Below, in pieces: positions 20,080-33,003 of a stretch of DNA of 64,000 nt. The position numbers were made by a program, and so were the translations under genes. The DNA lies in NCBI RefSeq assembly GCF_026745355.1, contig NC_079206.1:26727845-26791844 (forward strand), in the 5' to 3' direction. Positions within the stretch are counted from its first letter, which is position 1. Each line of letters opens with the position of its first letter. Under the pieces are notes generated by a model, which did not search any database, had not been told where the DNA came from, and saw only the letters and a program-made list of their open reading frames with translations. The stretch comes from Beta vulgaris subsp. vulgaris (lineage: Eukaryota > Streptophyta > Magnoliopsida > Caryophyllales > Amaranthaceae).

Positions 20080-23000
20080 ATTTTTTATTTCTATTTCATT
20101 GCAATCCCCACCTTAGAAAAATCCATAAACGATGTAATTGGGCCATCCATAATATAGTGACAGAAAAGAGAATTGCTCCAAGCATCTGAAACAAGAGAGA
20201 AATGAAATATAGCATGTAAAATCGACTCAGAGGCACCAACACAATCGAAACACGTTGCGTCCTCCGTAACGTGACGTTCATATAACTTGCCCTTCATGGC
20301 TAGCGCACCTACACAAGCTCTCCGTACAAAGTGACTTAGCTTGGGGGATCCGCTAATCTTCCACACTGATTCCCAAGCATCACTCGTATCACCACCAAAA
20401 TAATCCACCCAACCCCTCAAATGTCCTAACCTTCCCAACCAATAACTAGATTTGTCGTGTACACCTCTTTCGTGGTTAATTACCTATACATCACGTCCAC
20501 TGGTCTCCGCTCGCTAAGTGGAATTTCACGAGCCAATGCTACATCATCCTCCGTCAAATGTGTTGAGAGAGCCTCCTCACACCATCTGCCATGAGCATCG
20601 ATTAAATCTGCGACCCGCAACGTAGCAGGGGACTCAATGTTGGGCGTGTGAATGAGGGTGGAAGAGTTGCCACGTAGCCGCGTATCCTCCCAAACCCCTA
20701 TTTGACTTCCATCTCTGACCCTCCACTTCAACCCTTCCAAAAGAAGAGCCTTGGAACCCTAAATACTCCTCCATACAAAACTAGGGTCATACCCTCTCAA
20801 CGCATCAAGGAAGGTACCATTTTTATACCTAGCACTTATAATGTTGTGAGTCAAAGAACTTGTATCACACAATAACCTCCACCCTTATTTTGCTAGAAGG
20901 ACTTTAAGATCACTGAAGCCCATTCCACCATAACATTTCGGCAAACACAACTTCTCCCAACTAACCCAATACATCGTACGTTCCGTACCTCGGCACCCCA
21001 CCAGAATCAAGCACAAATGTTTTTCATCAAGAATACCACTAGGAGTCGCAAACAAACTTATCATATATGTTGGTATAGATTGAATCACCACTTTCAACAA
21101 CACTTCTTTGTCGGCACGAGATAACAACTTCTTTTTGCATCCATGTAGCTTCTTCCACACTCTCTATTTTAGAACAGCAAACACCATTTTTTTTTCTGCC
21201 TATCATCATTGGAAGGCCCAAATACATTTCATGTTTCTTAACTTCTTTCACCCTAAAGATTTCTCCAATAGCAACTTTCCAATCTGTCTCCACATTTTTG
21301 ATGAATGACACTTCATATTTATTGAAATTTATTTTCTGACCAGATGCTCTTTCATACGTACTAAGAATATCAGCCACAACAGAGCATTCCTAAAGTTTAG
21401 CTCTAGTAAACAAAATACTATCATCAGAAGAAAAAAAATGAGAAATACGAGGGGACGTATTACATACCCGAGATCCATGAATTAAACCATCATCAGATGC
21501 TTTGGCTAACATACTTGAAAAAGCTTCTACACACAGGAGAAAAAGGTACGGGGACAAAGGATCTTCTTGCCGGTGTCCCCCGACGGTGTAATACACCCCT
21601 CCACACGCCCATTTAGCTCAAACAAGTAAGATACACTTAAAAGACGGGTCATTAGATGATGAACCCACCCATCACAGAACCCCATTTTAATCATCACTCT
21701 TTCTACAAAACATCATTCCACTCTATCGTACGCCTTGCTCGTGTCTAACTGAAAGGCCATCGACCCTCTTTTTCCATCTCCCCTCCTCTTCATATTATGA
21801 AATGTTTCGAAAGCAACCATCGCATTGTCTGTTATGAGTATCCTAGGGACAAAGGCACTTGGATGAACAAAAATCAACTTAGACAAAAATATTGAAGCCT
21901 ATTTGCCATCATTTTAGAAATAATCTTATACATCACAATACATAGGCTTATAGGCCTCAGATCACCTATTTGTTAAGGATTTTGATATTTAGGGATCAAC
22001 ACAATACAAGTTTTGTTCATTAAACCCATATCTGCATTACCCTGCTACCACTGAATCACAAAATTCACAACATCTCCACCAACAGTATCCTAGAAACGTT
22101 GATAAAAAAGACCATGCATACCGTCAATGCGAGGGGATATATTTAGGTGCATATGAAACAACGCCGTCTTCACCTCCTCTAATGTTTGCTTGACAATCAA
22201 AATGTTATTGGTCTCATCAGTGACTTTGGCCGAGACCCCACAAAGAGCAGCATCTATATCTGATGGCTGAGACGTAGCAAAAATATTAGAGAAATAATTA
22301 GAGAATATTTTTTCCAATGTCATCCTCTTGGTCTTTCCATACACCATCTTCGTCTTTAAGTCAGACGATTGAATTGCGCTTTTTTCCTCTGTTGAGCCTT
22401 GGGATGAAGATAAGAAGTGTTCTCATCTCCATCTTTTAACTCATTAAATCGAGCCCTTGCATGCCAGTAAGTTTCCTGCAGTCTATGCATACCATCTAAT
22501 TGATCCACCAATTCACGACATTTACCAAACATCACACAATGCGGAATTCGGCCTTACCACATTTGTAAATCCTCCTCCTTATTCTTTATTTTTTTTCTTC
22601 AAATCGATAAAAGTAGCTGCACCCAGGTGCTAAAAGCCCTTGAACAATTCTCGATTTTTTCCTCAACACTCATGCCACCCAGCTCCTCCCACACTCGCTT
22701 CACAACAATATGACAATCTGGGTTGGACAGCCAAAGGGCCTCGAAGTGAATCAACTTCCTTCGACCACTTCCATTGTATACACATCTTGTGTACACAAAA
22801 AGATGAGAGCATGGTCCTAACAGTATATGGGGAAATTGCGGACCCGAGCATGAGGGAAAAGACCCCCCAACTCATCATAAGCAAGAGACCTATCCAACCT
22901 CTCCCTAGTTATTGTGTTTGGATCATTCCCACGTTGCCAAGTGAAGGAGCTCCCTTGAAACCTCAAGTCATGAATGTCACACAACTCCACAACTGCTCTA

Positions 23001-24190
23001 AATGCTTCCATCACGCATTACCTCCTAGTTGCACCCCCATCTTTCTCCGAGGCATAGATAATTTCATTAAAATTGCCGAAAAAGATAATAGGAAGCGATG
23101 TCGAATTTCTAATCTCCCTCATTAAAGCCCAAGTGTGGTGCTTATTACTCCCTCCGGCCAACCACAGACCCTCACAACCGACCATATAAGGACATCACTC
23201 TCGTTGCACACCTCCACTAACACATGATGGGTTGAATAAGACACAACATGAACATTCAAATCTTGCCACCAAAAACCTATCCCCCCTAGCAAACCATTGC
23301 TTCTCAAACACAAACCATCACTATAGCCTTACTTCTCTTTCACCAATTGCAATTTCTTTGAATCGATCATGGTTTCCATCAGAAAAACCATATCAGGTTG
23401 ATCTCTCCAACACCATAATTGAAGATTTTGAACTTTTGGAGGGTTGCCCAGCCCCTAACAATCCAACTATAAAGTTTCATTGTTGTTCTCGGGGTCGGAC
23501 ATCGCCAACCTCTGCTACCATCAAAGAGGTAACCCTCTCGTCAACTAATTGTCCTATCTTCATTCTTTTTTATGAAATATATGTCTCTGTCATTACACTA
23601 TCCATACCATCCATCCCACCTCCATCACTCTCACACTCCTTTCTTTTTGCTTTTCGATTAATCACCAGCACACTAACATTTTCCTCCACCTTACTACTAT
23701 GAATTATGCATTTAATCTTTCGGCCATTTTCGACTTTTGGTGAAGATTTCCCCATTTTAATTGAAGTCCCTTGCCCCCAGCATGGACCTGCCCCTACCAC
23801 TTCCATGATTTACCCAACACCTTTATTACACTCAACTCCCACCAAAGTCAACTCCTCCTGCACCAACTCATATTCACCACTTACATCATGCACTTTTGCA
23901 CACCAACATCACTCTCAACAAGTTCATTTAAAGTATCGATCTTTACGTTCTCCAGAATCACCACATCATTATTTATCTAAAACCTAGACACCTCAAATGC
24001 ATCATCATTTTGAGTCTTGCAATGTTCCCCATCACACCATATTCAACACTTACCTTCCTTGTAGTTGTGAAGTTAAGGGCTATGCAATATTTCACAAAGT
24101 TCGCTTCTTCTTGCATTCTTGTGTGGCCCCTTCGAGGAGAGGCACGAAGCCATACCCCCCATTGCTTCTCCATGCTATGATCTTCCTCAG
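20080..24190 (-). pseudogene. Decayed L1-type LINE (ORF1, endonuclease, RT, zf-RVT)
   Basis: Reading on the minus strand from about 24190 down: an ORF1 piece with WGVWLRASPRRG (24150-24110), a hydrophilic linker, endonuclease-like pieces (LRSNGLLGGIGFWW near 23300; FQGSSFTWQRG and RLDRSLA near 22900), RT pieces (EDPLSPYLFLLC and SSDDSILFTRA at 21590-21400; KINFNKYEVSF and YLGLPMMIGRKK near 21330-21210), a late RT/thumb segment (KVVIQSIPTYMISLF near 21090), a DGSQIGVWEDTRL segment (20700) and the zf-RVT C..C...H motif near 20230. Many stops and frame changes separate them. In RT the aspartate pair of the FADD-type motif survives as SSDDS. No clear poly-A tail or target duplication was found. 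Confidence 0.8.
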
Positions 24191-24310
24191 GAACCCTTTC
24201 ACAATCCCTCTCTATGGGGTTTGTTCAATTGATACATTTAAATTTTAGAAAATTTAAGGGTTTGTTCACCAAATATTTTAGATTGTAGCTCGAGATATGT
24301 TATTACTGAC
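24191..24310. other. Flank between LINE and Ogre-like LTR
   Basis: Short AT-rich spacer, no signal seen. Confidence 0.4.
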
Positions 24311-24650
24311 TGTAGGCGTGTTTTTTCGCCTACACGGGATGAGCGCATATTTGACTACCTCATTGTAAAGGTTTTATTAAAAACGTCTTTGAAGTCTCCA
24401 ACAAGTCTTTAAATGAAGACTCATAAACTTAATTTTATTCTGGGAATTGTTGGGACTCATTATGTAGATTTCATGATTAGGTCCACAGATGATCAATGAA
24501 CCAAATATTGAGTTCGGGGGTGATGGTACGAACATGGTTAGGAACCATGTCACCCATTATTGACTTATACTTAATATCGATTCATGTCAATTTTATCCAG
24601 AAGAGTAACCAAATAATATTTTTATGCACCCTAAAAAAATTTAGTCTAGG
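24311..24650 (-). mobile_element. 3' LTR piece of a large Ogre/Tat-like retrotransposon
   Basis: From TGTAGGCGTG at 24311 this region matches 46019-46354 over about 330 bp with scattered differences (shared phrases include GGACTACCTTATTATAAAGG-like, TTTAAATG, GACTGAGTTCGGGGG, AACCAAATAATA). The copy at 46 kb is preceded by a primer site, so these are the two LTRs of a minus-strand element at least 22 kb long. Its extent above 24650 cannot be set because the other copy stops there. Confidence 0.6.
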
Positions 24651-25259
24651 TTGGTTTAGTAAACACATAGAAGATTATTTTTTGTGACATGTTATTATGG
24701 AATCAAATTACAAGGAACCTAGTAGGTTATTCAAATTATCTGATTAATATTAGAATAGTTCTTTAGGTCTCTGATTAGCAAAAATAACATGTGAGTTATG
24801 AAAGAATTAAAGAGGACAATCATAACATCATGCATGTATGTGTATAATAAATAAATAAAAGGAGAAAGATTAGAATTTACAAAGGCACCATTTTATATAA
24901 AAGATCTACATCATAGAAGAAATAGTTAATAACTTCAATATCAAAATAATAGATTATTCAGAGACCCTCAATATTATACCGTGGCTTGAGATTGTGAGAT
25001 TGGCAACCTTCGAGACGAGCAATCGTGAAGCCTGGAGGAAAATATAGTTGTATATATGTCTGAAAATATGTATTTGTATGTTTGGTAGAGAGACTTCGTA
25101 AGTGTATAGTCGTATAAGTCAAAGTGTTTCAGTGGAGAAACCGTATCAAAACTGTATGGAAATCAAGATATATTTATAGAGAAAAAGAAATTGCGTGTCC
25201 GGCGATGGTGGCCCCTGGGCAGGCCTTGAGTGATGCACAATCACACGTTCTAGACACAC
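24651..25259 (-). other. Probable continuation of the Ogre-like LTR or 3' untranslated region
   Basis: No coding signal. Lies between the recognisable LTR part and the CACTA insertion; probably belongs to the outer element. Confidence 0.35.
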
Positions 25260-27043
25260 CACTAGTAGAAAAAGGACGATTTGCGTCCCACCAAGTACGT
25301 GACACTAAAACGAAAACGACGCAAAAACCTAATTTGAGTCGCATGGGAGCCAGAGTGCGACGCAAAATAAGTGCCATATGCGTCGGATCCTCATGAAGTG
25401 CGACGCATATCAAGGATGTGCGTTGGACCCTGAGATCGATCCGACGCACATCGCTACCTCCAGGGACAAAATTTAAGGCCCTATCTGCGTCACACATTAT
25501 TATGGTGCGTTGCAAAAGGTTGATTTGCGTCGGACCCCCTGGCCCATCCGACGCAAAGCACTTGAAACACTGCACTCATGAAGGGGCTAAGTGCGTTTAG
25601 TGGTCTCCACGTGCGACGCAGATGGGCTTCCCATAAAGCCCATATTAACTCCCTTTGCGCCTCTTCCTTTCAAACCCTACCTACCCTCTCAGCCGTTCCT
25701 TTCATTTCATTCACACTTTCTCTTCAAACCCCACCCCACTATCTCTCTCCAATTCTCTGGTTCTTCAATTCGAACGCCTCTTCCTTTCATTTCATTCAAA
25801 TCCCCCCAAAACACCACCAACTACATAAAAATTCGAACAAATCGTATCTTCTCAAGTTCACATCAATTCAAGCTCTCCAGTTCGCATCCACTAAAAGATG
25901 TCGAGCCCCTTTTCCGTTCTCCGACGAGCGAACGGACGAAAGACATTCATGAGTAAGACCTTTTATGTTTTCCGGCAAGCGAACGAATGAAAGACATTCA
26001 TCAGCGACGAACCTGCATCAGCACTTTGACAGGTTTGAATTCTTTCGCTTTTTAAATTTTGTTCATCAGCGTCTTCAATTTCGTTTTTTCATTTTTAGAT
26101 ATGATTTCTGTTTTAGTTTTCAAATTTGGAAATTCGTTTTTTCATTTCAGATCTGAAAAATAAAATCTTTTATATCTGATTTTGTTTTTTACTTTTTTTG
26201 GCATTTGAAAAATAAAAACGGACATAGTTCATGCAATTGAGACTAATAGCCTTTCGTTCTTTTTTTTATTTTTTACATCTGATTATTTATATGTTTACTT
26301 TTTTTGGTATTTTTAGGGTTTATTTTCAGATTTAGAATTTTCTTTTGACTTTTAGTTCTGAAATTCTTATTTTCATTTTCAGATCTGGAAATCGTTCTTC
26401 TCGAAGTCATCTCCCTCGAGTCATTGGAAAACTCGACCTTAATCTTTTCAGATGGAACAAGAATTGTACCCAGAATTATATAGTTACTTATAATGAACGA
26501 CATTATTTTCAGATGGAATTGTTCTAGATTCAATTTTAGTTTAACATTTTATTGTATCAATATTATTATAGTGGTTTGTAATACATATATGACATTATTA
26601 ATGCAGAAATACATTATATTGTATCCATATTATTAGGCAATTCGATTGTGATTTTTAAATCATATTCTGGAAACTATTTGCTTTTGGAATCATGTTAGTA
26701 CGAGCAATATTGTATGTTTGGGAGAAAAAACAAGTTGGAAAAAATCACTCATTTGCGTCGCACGTAGTGATACATGCGACGCAGATGATAGTTGCTTGGG
26801 CTTGCTGGGCATTGTCATGTCTCCTATCTGCGTCGCATGTTGAGACATGTCTGACGCAGATGATAAACCATTTGCGTTGCACGTTGCTCCACATGCGACG
26901 CAAATCACCCATAAAGTGTGTCGTGTGCTAGTACGACGCAGATCCTGTCTCTCTCATCTGCGTCGAGACCTGTGTCGTCGGACCCATGTCCGAAGCAAAT
27001 GGACGCCTCGCATTCGAGGCAAATCATAGATTCTGTACTAGTG
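25260..27043. mobile_element. Non-autonomous CACTA (En/Spm) element with 3-bp target duplication
   Basis: Ends are CACTAGTAGAAAAAGG at 25260 and, inverted, CACTAGTACAGAATC up to 27043; the flanking 3 bp are CAC on both sides (25257-25259 and 27044-27046). Both subterminal zones are packed with copies of TGCGTCG(G/C)A or its complement, the usual multi-copy binding sites of CACTA elements. The 1784-bp element has no transposase. Its middle (25650-26530) looks like a plant 5' leader: CT-rich, then a short duplicated GAACGGACGAAAGACATTCAT-like phrase, then T-rich intron-like DNA. Confidence 0.88.
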
Positions 27044-27432
27044 CACATTGGTGCATCTGATGCATTATGCCTAATCAGATTCCTGTACATGGTATGCGTT
27101 TGAAAAAGAGATAAAAATGAATCTTACACGTTATGCAGAGGAGTGCGCTAAGCGTTCAACTCTATGTGACACTTAATGCCACGTGTCAGGTGCAGATTAG
27201 TGCGTCCGATACAAGTGGATAATGGTGCTCTAGGCGCAAGGTGGTGCGCTAGGTGCACAAGGTGCATCAAGCGTACCACCTTGCTTTTTGACACGCTTTG
27301 ACAGCACTTTATGGAACGCATATTGACAATTTTCTTTAATCTTTTAAGCCGAAAATCTGATTTAATTATGAAAACTTATTTGAAAATATTCATTAAAATA
27401 AAAAAATTAACTAGGACATGTCATATTTCATG
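27044..27432 (-). other. Outer-element remnant left of the chromovirus
   Basis: Contains repeated GTGCGCTAGG/GGCGCAAGGTG phrases at 27145-27265. A similar GTGCGCCAGGCGCAAC stretch lies at 45440-45480 on the far side of the nest, supporting that both belong to the outer Ogre-like element. No coding signal. Confidence 0.35.
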
Positions 27433-29436
27433 CATGCAAGCCTTAATCAGGACATATCATATTTTTATTATCTGTTGGACTTCACCCACCCAGCGAGGGG
27501 TCGGAAGGAGATTACCCATCCTCCAAGGACTTTTGTTGTTGTTCATACCGTACCCTAATTGGTCTCAGCCTTTACCCACTTCTAAATAGATTAAATGTAC
27601 AGTTTATTAATACCACTCAAGCTCCAAAGAAAAACATATTCATCCATGGAGAGGAAAAAGAATCACGGCTACTATAGTATTGCCATTGATTGCAAGACTT
27701 GCATCTTCTCTTGAAATTTTTAGTTTAACATTAACAATTTCACATATTAGTTAGGTATAAAAATAGAAGAAAATAATCGAATCTTTATTGCTGGTGAAAG
27801 ATTGTAAGCTCTTTGTATGCTCATTTCAAATTTATTAAAAAGATTGAATTGATTTGAACAATTAGTGAGATTAAAATGCACATAATGTCCTGCTCAAAAC
27901 TCCAAATCTAGAAATTTCAAAGCTTATCCTCGAGAATTTTCCGCGAAGAACTCTTTCTCATGAAACTTAAAAGGGCTAAAAATCAAGTTTCAGGGGCCTA
28001 AAATGCGATTTATAGTAACTTGTCACACCAAAACTGAGAACAATATTCATCAATTCGCCTCAATTCAAAGAGATTTCTTTTCTAAGAGAATTCTTTCATA
28101 AAATTCAAATAGGAGTAAAGATCTTCCTAATATGGCAACAATTCCATCATTTTATAAAGATGCATGCATTTACTTATACACTTATAAACATATTTCAAAA
28201 ACATACATTAACAAAATCATAAATTTTTAGTATAATAGTGTGACTTTCCTCCTCTCTTGGATGGATCGATGTATAACATATGTTATACATGCAACTACAA
28301 CCATGGTTATAAATTTTACATGCATGTACTAATCTTATCAATTTGGTTTATGAAATCATACTGTTAATACAATCCATCATGTTTTCACCAAAATAAAGGT
28401 GTAATAGAAAAAGAGTGTTCTTATGTACCTTCTACTTGACCTTTCTCCTATCTTCTTTGATCTTCAAAGGCTTAGATACTCAAGTAGCTTTACGAATTCA
28501 TTTATGCATGTCATCATTTTCATGATCTAAACTTAAATCCCAGCTTAAAACATACTCTTTTACTCCTTTAGGCCTTCTTACCATTCTATGTGGATGGTTT
28601 CCTCTCTATCTTCTTATATTTCTTCAAAAAGCATTACTCCAAGTCTTCTTTTTCAGGAAAAAATTACATACAAGCACTAGATTAAATTTCCTCAAAGTGA
28701 TTTAGAAGAATGAACATGGAAAAAGAAGAGAAGAAGGAAAAAAAACAAGAGAGAAGGAGGGATTACCTCATAGCGTGCATCATCAAGGAGAGGAGAGCGA
28801 GTGGGTAATTTCCAAACAGTAACATTCAAAAAAAATTAGAGTTGTGTTGTCAACCTAGAGATGTTTACTACCTATTTCAATCCCTAAATTTGACTTTCCT
28901 CTTAATTTGAATGAGATAATGTCCCTTGTTTGAGATGTTGTCCAGCAGCCCCTAACCCAACTTCATTGCATGTTTGGGCTCTAATAACCCTTCCTGACCC
29001 AACTAAATGATACATATTCCTAGCTCACATATGGAAGGGCTAAATATATATTTTTTAGATTTCTCTCTCCTTAATCCATGGGCTTTATATGGGTTATAGT
29101 TCAAGGTTTCAAATCTGAAATAAGACTTAGTTTTTCATCAATGTTCTCTTCTAGATTTCCTTCCAAAGTTTATTTATTCCTCCTATTTCCTCCTAGGCAA
29201 ATTAACTACTTCGTAACTTAGGTAGTCCTTCACTTTTCTTTGGCCTACTATGGTCATACTATAACTTTAATGCTAAACGAACCATATGATGGTCATAGTT
29301 GACATGCAAGTAGATTTCTTATTCAAAAGCGATTTCTACAATGATAATATTAAGAATACCTACATGTAATATTTTTGTGCTCACATATAGAGTGATCAAA
29401 GTATTTTCTCTAGGCTATTGGTTTCGAGCCGTTACA
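27433..29436 (-). repeat. 3' LTR of the chromovirus (truncated)
   Basis: Its upper end is the exact LTR start on the minus strand (TGTAACGGCTCGAAACC, at 29436), next to a polypurine tract. It parallels the 5' LTR from the phrase GCAAGC(C/G)TTAA... onward; below 27433 similarity stops, so about 750 bp of the LTR 3' side are missing. Confidence 0.8.
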
Positions 29437-29453
29437 TACTACCCCACTTAAGA
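29437..29453 (-). promoter_or_regulatory. Polypurine tract of the chromovirus
   Basis: Minus strand CTTAAGTGGGGTAGTA directly precedes the LTR start TGTAAC. It is the second-strand primer site of LTR retrotransposons. Confidence 0.75.
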
Positions 29454-30005
29454 AAGTTTTGCCCTAAAAACTTGAAACGATAATATTGAAGTCTAATGTT
29501 AACTTTCTTCGTGGAACAGTGTAGGATAACGACCTTTCATGTCTGCCTCTTTTTCCCAAGTTGCTTCCTCGGTGTTGTGGTTTCTCCATAGGATTTTGAG
29601 CAACATCATTGACTTTCCTCGTAGCTCTTTTATGCGTTGATCTAAAATAGCACGGGTTGCTCTTCGTAACTTAAGTTCTCCTCAATTTGCAAAGGTTCAT
29701 GCCTTAATATGTGGGAGTGTTCATAGATATATTTGCGGAGTTGTGAAACATGGAAAATATTACGCACTTGGCTAACTTAGGTGGTAGAGCTAGTTCATAA
29801 ACCACTTCTCCAACTCTTCTCAGAATCTCATAGGGCCACACAAATTTAGGACTTAACTTCCCTTTTATTCCGAATCTCTTAACTCCACGGGTAGGGAGAC
29901 TTTCATAAATACTTTATCTCCTTCCTTGAACTCCAACTTCTTTCGTCGCACATCCGCATACTTCTTCTAGCGATCTTAAGCTGTTTTCATCTTTTCCTTA
30001 ATCAT
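29454..30005 (-). pseudogene. Integrase C-terminus with chromodomain-like tail
   Basis: Minus-strand pieces include KKLEFKEGDKVFMKVS near 29930 and, in another frame, LRGKSMMLLKILWRNH and EEATWEKEADMKGRYP near 29620-29510, which match the tail of Tekay/Del chromoviruses. Several stops interrupt it. In active elements this tail guides integration into heterochromatin. Confidence 0.6.
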
Positions 30006-30476
30006 CTAAATTTGTCTGATGGTTTCTTGAATCATCTTTGGTCCCACAATCGTCCCCTTTCCAAGGTCATCCCAGCATCGGCGTCCATATAAGGCCTCAT
30101 ATAGGGCCATATAAATGGTAGCTTGGTAGTTGTTGTTATACGAGAATTCAACAAGCACCAGCCGATCTTCCCTAGTTCCCTGGAATTCCATTACATAAGC
30201 TCTAAGCATATCTTTAAGTACCTGAATGGTCCTCTCAGTTTGTACATTTATAGCTGGGTGGAACGATGTGCTGAATTTTAACTTTGAACCAAATACCTCT
30301 TGTAATCTTTCCCAAAAATTCGGGAGGAAACGGGTATCCCTATCTGATATTATGGTCTCTGATACTCCAGGAAGCAGAATTATTTCTCTAACATACGCCT
30401 CTGCCATTTGCTTCATGCTCCACGTGGTTTTCATTGCGATAAGCCTACTAGTCTTTGTGAGTCGATCAACAATCAC
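30006..30476 (-). pseudogene. Integrase core of the chromovirus
   Basis: An open stretch of 156 codons holds the integrase core: VDRLTKTSRLI (first catalytic D), SDRDTRFLPNFWERL (second D) and NVQTERTIQVLKDMLRAY (third, E). These D,D,E residues are retained, although NGQTER, usual in the family, is NVQTER here. The upstream HHCC part at 30500-30780 is broken by stops. Confidence 0.8.
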
Positions 30477-30781
30477 CCATATCGAATCATTTCCTTTCCT
30501 GATCTAGGTAGACCGGCTACAAAATCATGGAGACGAACTCCCACTTCCATTCAGGTATTGGCACGGTTGTAGAGGGCCTGCCATCTTACCTCGGTCAAAC
30601 TTTACCTTCTAGCATGTTAAGCATTTAGAAACATCTCTTTTGAGCCCCCTCCACCAAAAATATTCTTTGAGATCATGAACTAACTTGTCCCTCCATGGAT
30701 GTACCGAGTAAGGGTTATTATGAGCCTCCTCTAAGATCTTTTCCTTCAATGTTGGATCCTCAATAATACACCACTATCCCT

Positions 30782-31427
30782 TCAACCTGTGCTTCCATCT
30801 TTGCCCAAGTGAAATTCAGTAGGCTCCCCTCTTCCAATCTTAGCTCGTATCCCTGTTTGAAACTCATCTAGGCCCTGTTTCTCCTTGATTTCTTCAAATA
30901 GTGATGGTTGTGTAGTTAATACATTCAGAAACTCTTGTGGAACACCTCTCTTGACAACATACAAATTCATCTTTCGAAACTCCTCATACAATTCATGGGG
31001 TACATTTAGCAAAGAATTTACCACTCTTTTGGGTATGCGACTCAAGGCATCTGCCACTTTATTTGCTTTACCGGAGTGATACTGAATCTCTATGTCATAA
31101 TATTTCATTAATTCCAACCATCTCCGCTGTCTCATGTTAAGCTATTTTGCAGGTGAAGATGCATTTCAGACTTTTATGATTAGTGAATATCTTACAAGGA
31201 ACCCCATAAAGATAATGTCTCCATAATTTTGATGCAAAAACCACTGCTGCCAACTCTAAATCATGCACATGATAGTTCTTTTCGCGTAGTCTCAATTGTC
31301 TGGATGCATATGCTATCACCTTTTCATTCTGCATGAGTACACAACCCAACCCTTCCAATGATGCGTCATTATAGACCTCATACGGTTCTCTGCTATCGGT
31401 TAGGGTCAAATCTGATGCACTTGTCAA
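30782..31427 (-). pseudogene. RNase H domain and connection region of the chromovirus
   Basis: Two adjoining pieces: 31137-31427 begins near the RNase H active-site phrase [15 protein letters not shown] and continues with [20 protein letters not shown]; 30782-31135 continues RRWLELMKYYDIEIQYHSGK and the NKVADALSR motif. A stop and frame break separate them at about 31136. Confidence 0.8.
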
Positions 31428-31469
31428 ACGCTGTTTTAACTCTTGAAAATCTTCCTCACATTTTGATGT

Positions 31470-32156
31470 TCATTGGAACTTGACATTCTTTTGTATCAGT
31501 CTAGTTATGGGAAAAGCTATACGGGAGAAATTTTCAAGAAATCTTCTATAATAACCTACTAGTCCCATGAAACTACGAACTTCAGTCATCAAGGTGGGTG
31601 CTGGCCTTTCCATAATGGCCTTGATCTTCTCGGGGTCCACGGTAATTCCTCTCCCTGACATTACATGGCTTAAAAACATAACTTGGTCCAACCAAAACTC
31701 ACACTTGCTAAACTTTGCATAGAGTTTCTCTTTTTGTAAAGTTTCTAGAGAAATCCTCAAGTGTTCCTCGTGCTCAGAATGACTCTTCGTATACACCAAA
31801 ATATCATGAATGAAAACTACCACAAATTGGTCTAGGTATGGCTTAAAGTATCATTGCATTAAATCCATAAAGTCTGTTGGGGGATCAGTTAACCCAAATG
31901 GCATCACTACAAATTCATAATGTCCATGTCTAGTCCTAAATGCTTGGGTATGTCTTCCTCCACAATTCTCATTTGATGGTACCCAGACCTGAGATCTATT
32001 TTTGAAAACACTTTCGCTCCCTTAAGCTGATCAAACAAGTCATCAATTCGAGGTAAGGTGTATCTATTCTTAATGATAATCTTATTAATTTCACGGTAAT
32101 CAAGACATAATCTCATGGTTCCATCCTTTTTCCTAACAAAAATTACAAGTGCCCCT
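31470..32156 (-). pseudogene. Reverse transcriptase of the chromovirus, active site damaged
   Basis: Minus-strand pieces: [12 protein letters not shown]..., [20 protein letters not shown] and [12 protein letters not shown] at 32116-31980, then [21 protein letters not shown] at 31820-31760 and [19 protein letters not shown]. The catalytic FIDD-type motif reads FIHD at about 31814-31803: the first of the two adjacent metal-binding aspartates is histidine. A frame break lies between the two pieces (31824-31906). The enzyme would be inactive. Confidence 0.85.
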
Positions 32157-32832
32157 CAAGGTGATGCGTTGGGCCTTATGTAGCCCTTCGAAAGCAGTTC
32201 CTCAAGCTGGGTATTTAACTTGGCCATTTCTACTGGAGCCATATGATACGGGGGCGTAGATATAGGAGTTGCTCTTGGCATTAATTCTATATGGAAATCT
32301 ACTACTCTATGAGGGGGCAACCCGGGCAACTCATCATGAAATATATCGTAGAAATCCCTAACTATCAGTATATCCTCTGGTTTCATCGCAACTTCGGTGG
32401 TGTCCACCACTTGACACAAATAACCGACATTCCCCCCTTTTAACTCCTTGATCATCTTTAGAGCAAATACTATTTGTACCTTAGGTCTCACTTTAACCCC
32501 TTCATATTTTACTTGGGTTCCTAAGGGTGTTCTAAGTTGTATGGTCTGTTTAATACACGCTATAACCACCTTATGATCCCTCAACCAATCCATCCCTAAT
32601 ATCACATCGCTGATCCTTAGTCCAAACTGAACCAAATTTGCCATAAATTCCTTCTTAGAAATGCTGACATGACAAAACCTATACATAATGTCACACCGAG
32701 AATGTGTTTCATCGGGACACCTGTTAATAAATTAACTATGGACAAGGAAGGAATATTTTTCAATTTTTTTACAAATGAAGAAAAGATAAATGAATTGGTA
32801 GCTCCTGAGTCAAACAACACATAATCATTCAT
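32157..32832 (-). pseudogene. Aspartic protease and linker of the chromovirus
   Basis: MNDYVLFDSGATNSFI near 32832-32785 holds the retropepsin DSGA triad region (about 32811-32800). A frame break occurs near 32650, after which ISKKEFMANLVQFGL and VILGMDWLRDHKVVI follow, the second protease half and linker. The segment then runs to LPPHRVVDFHIELMPRATPI before RT. Confidence 0.75.
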
Positions 32833-33003
32833 ATATCATACAGGAAACAAGGTGCCAGAAATAACATTACACTTTAGTTGTAGGAGTCTTTACATCCGCA
32901 TGAGAGCTTTCAGACATAGCAAATACATTACACGAGGCTCCCCCGGAATTCCCCCGGTTACCTTGATTGAATCGCATATTCCTACCTTGGAAACCCTGAG
33001 GCT

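Noticed and set aside
22640..23125. 161-codon plus-strand frame
   Set aside because: Opposite strand of the LINE endonuclease region, which has recognisable motifs on the minus strand.
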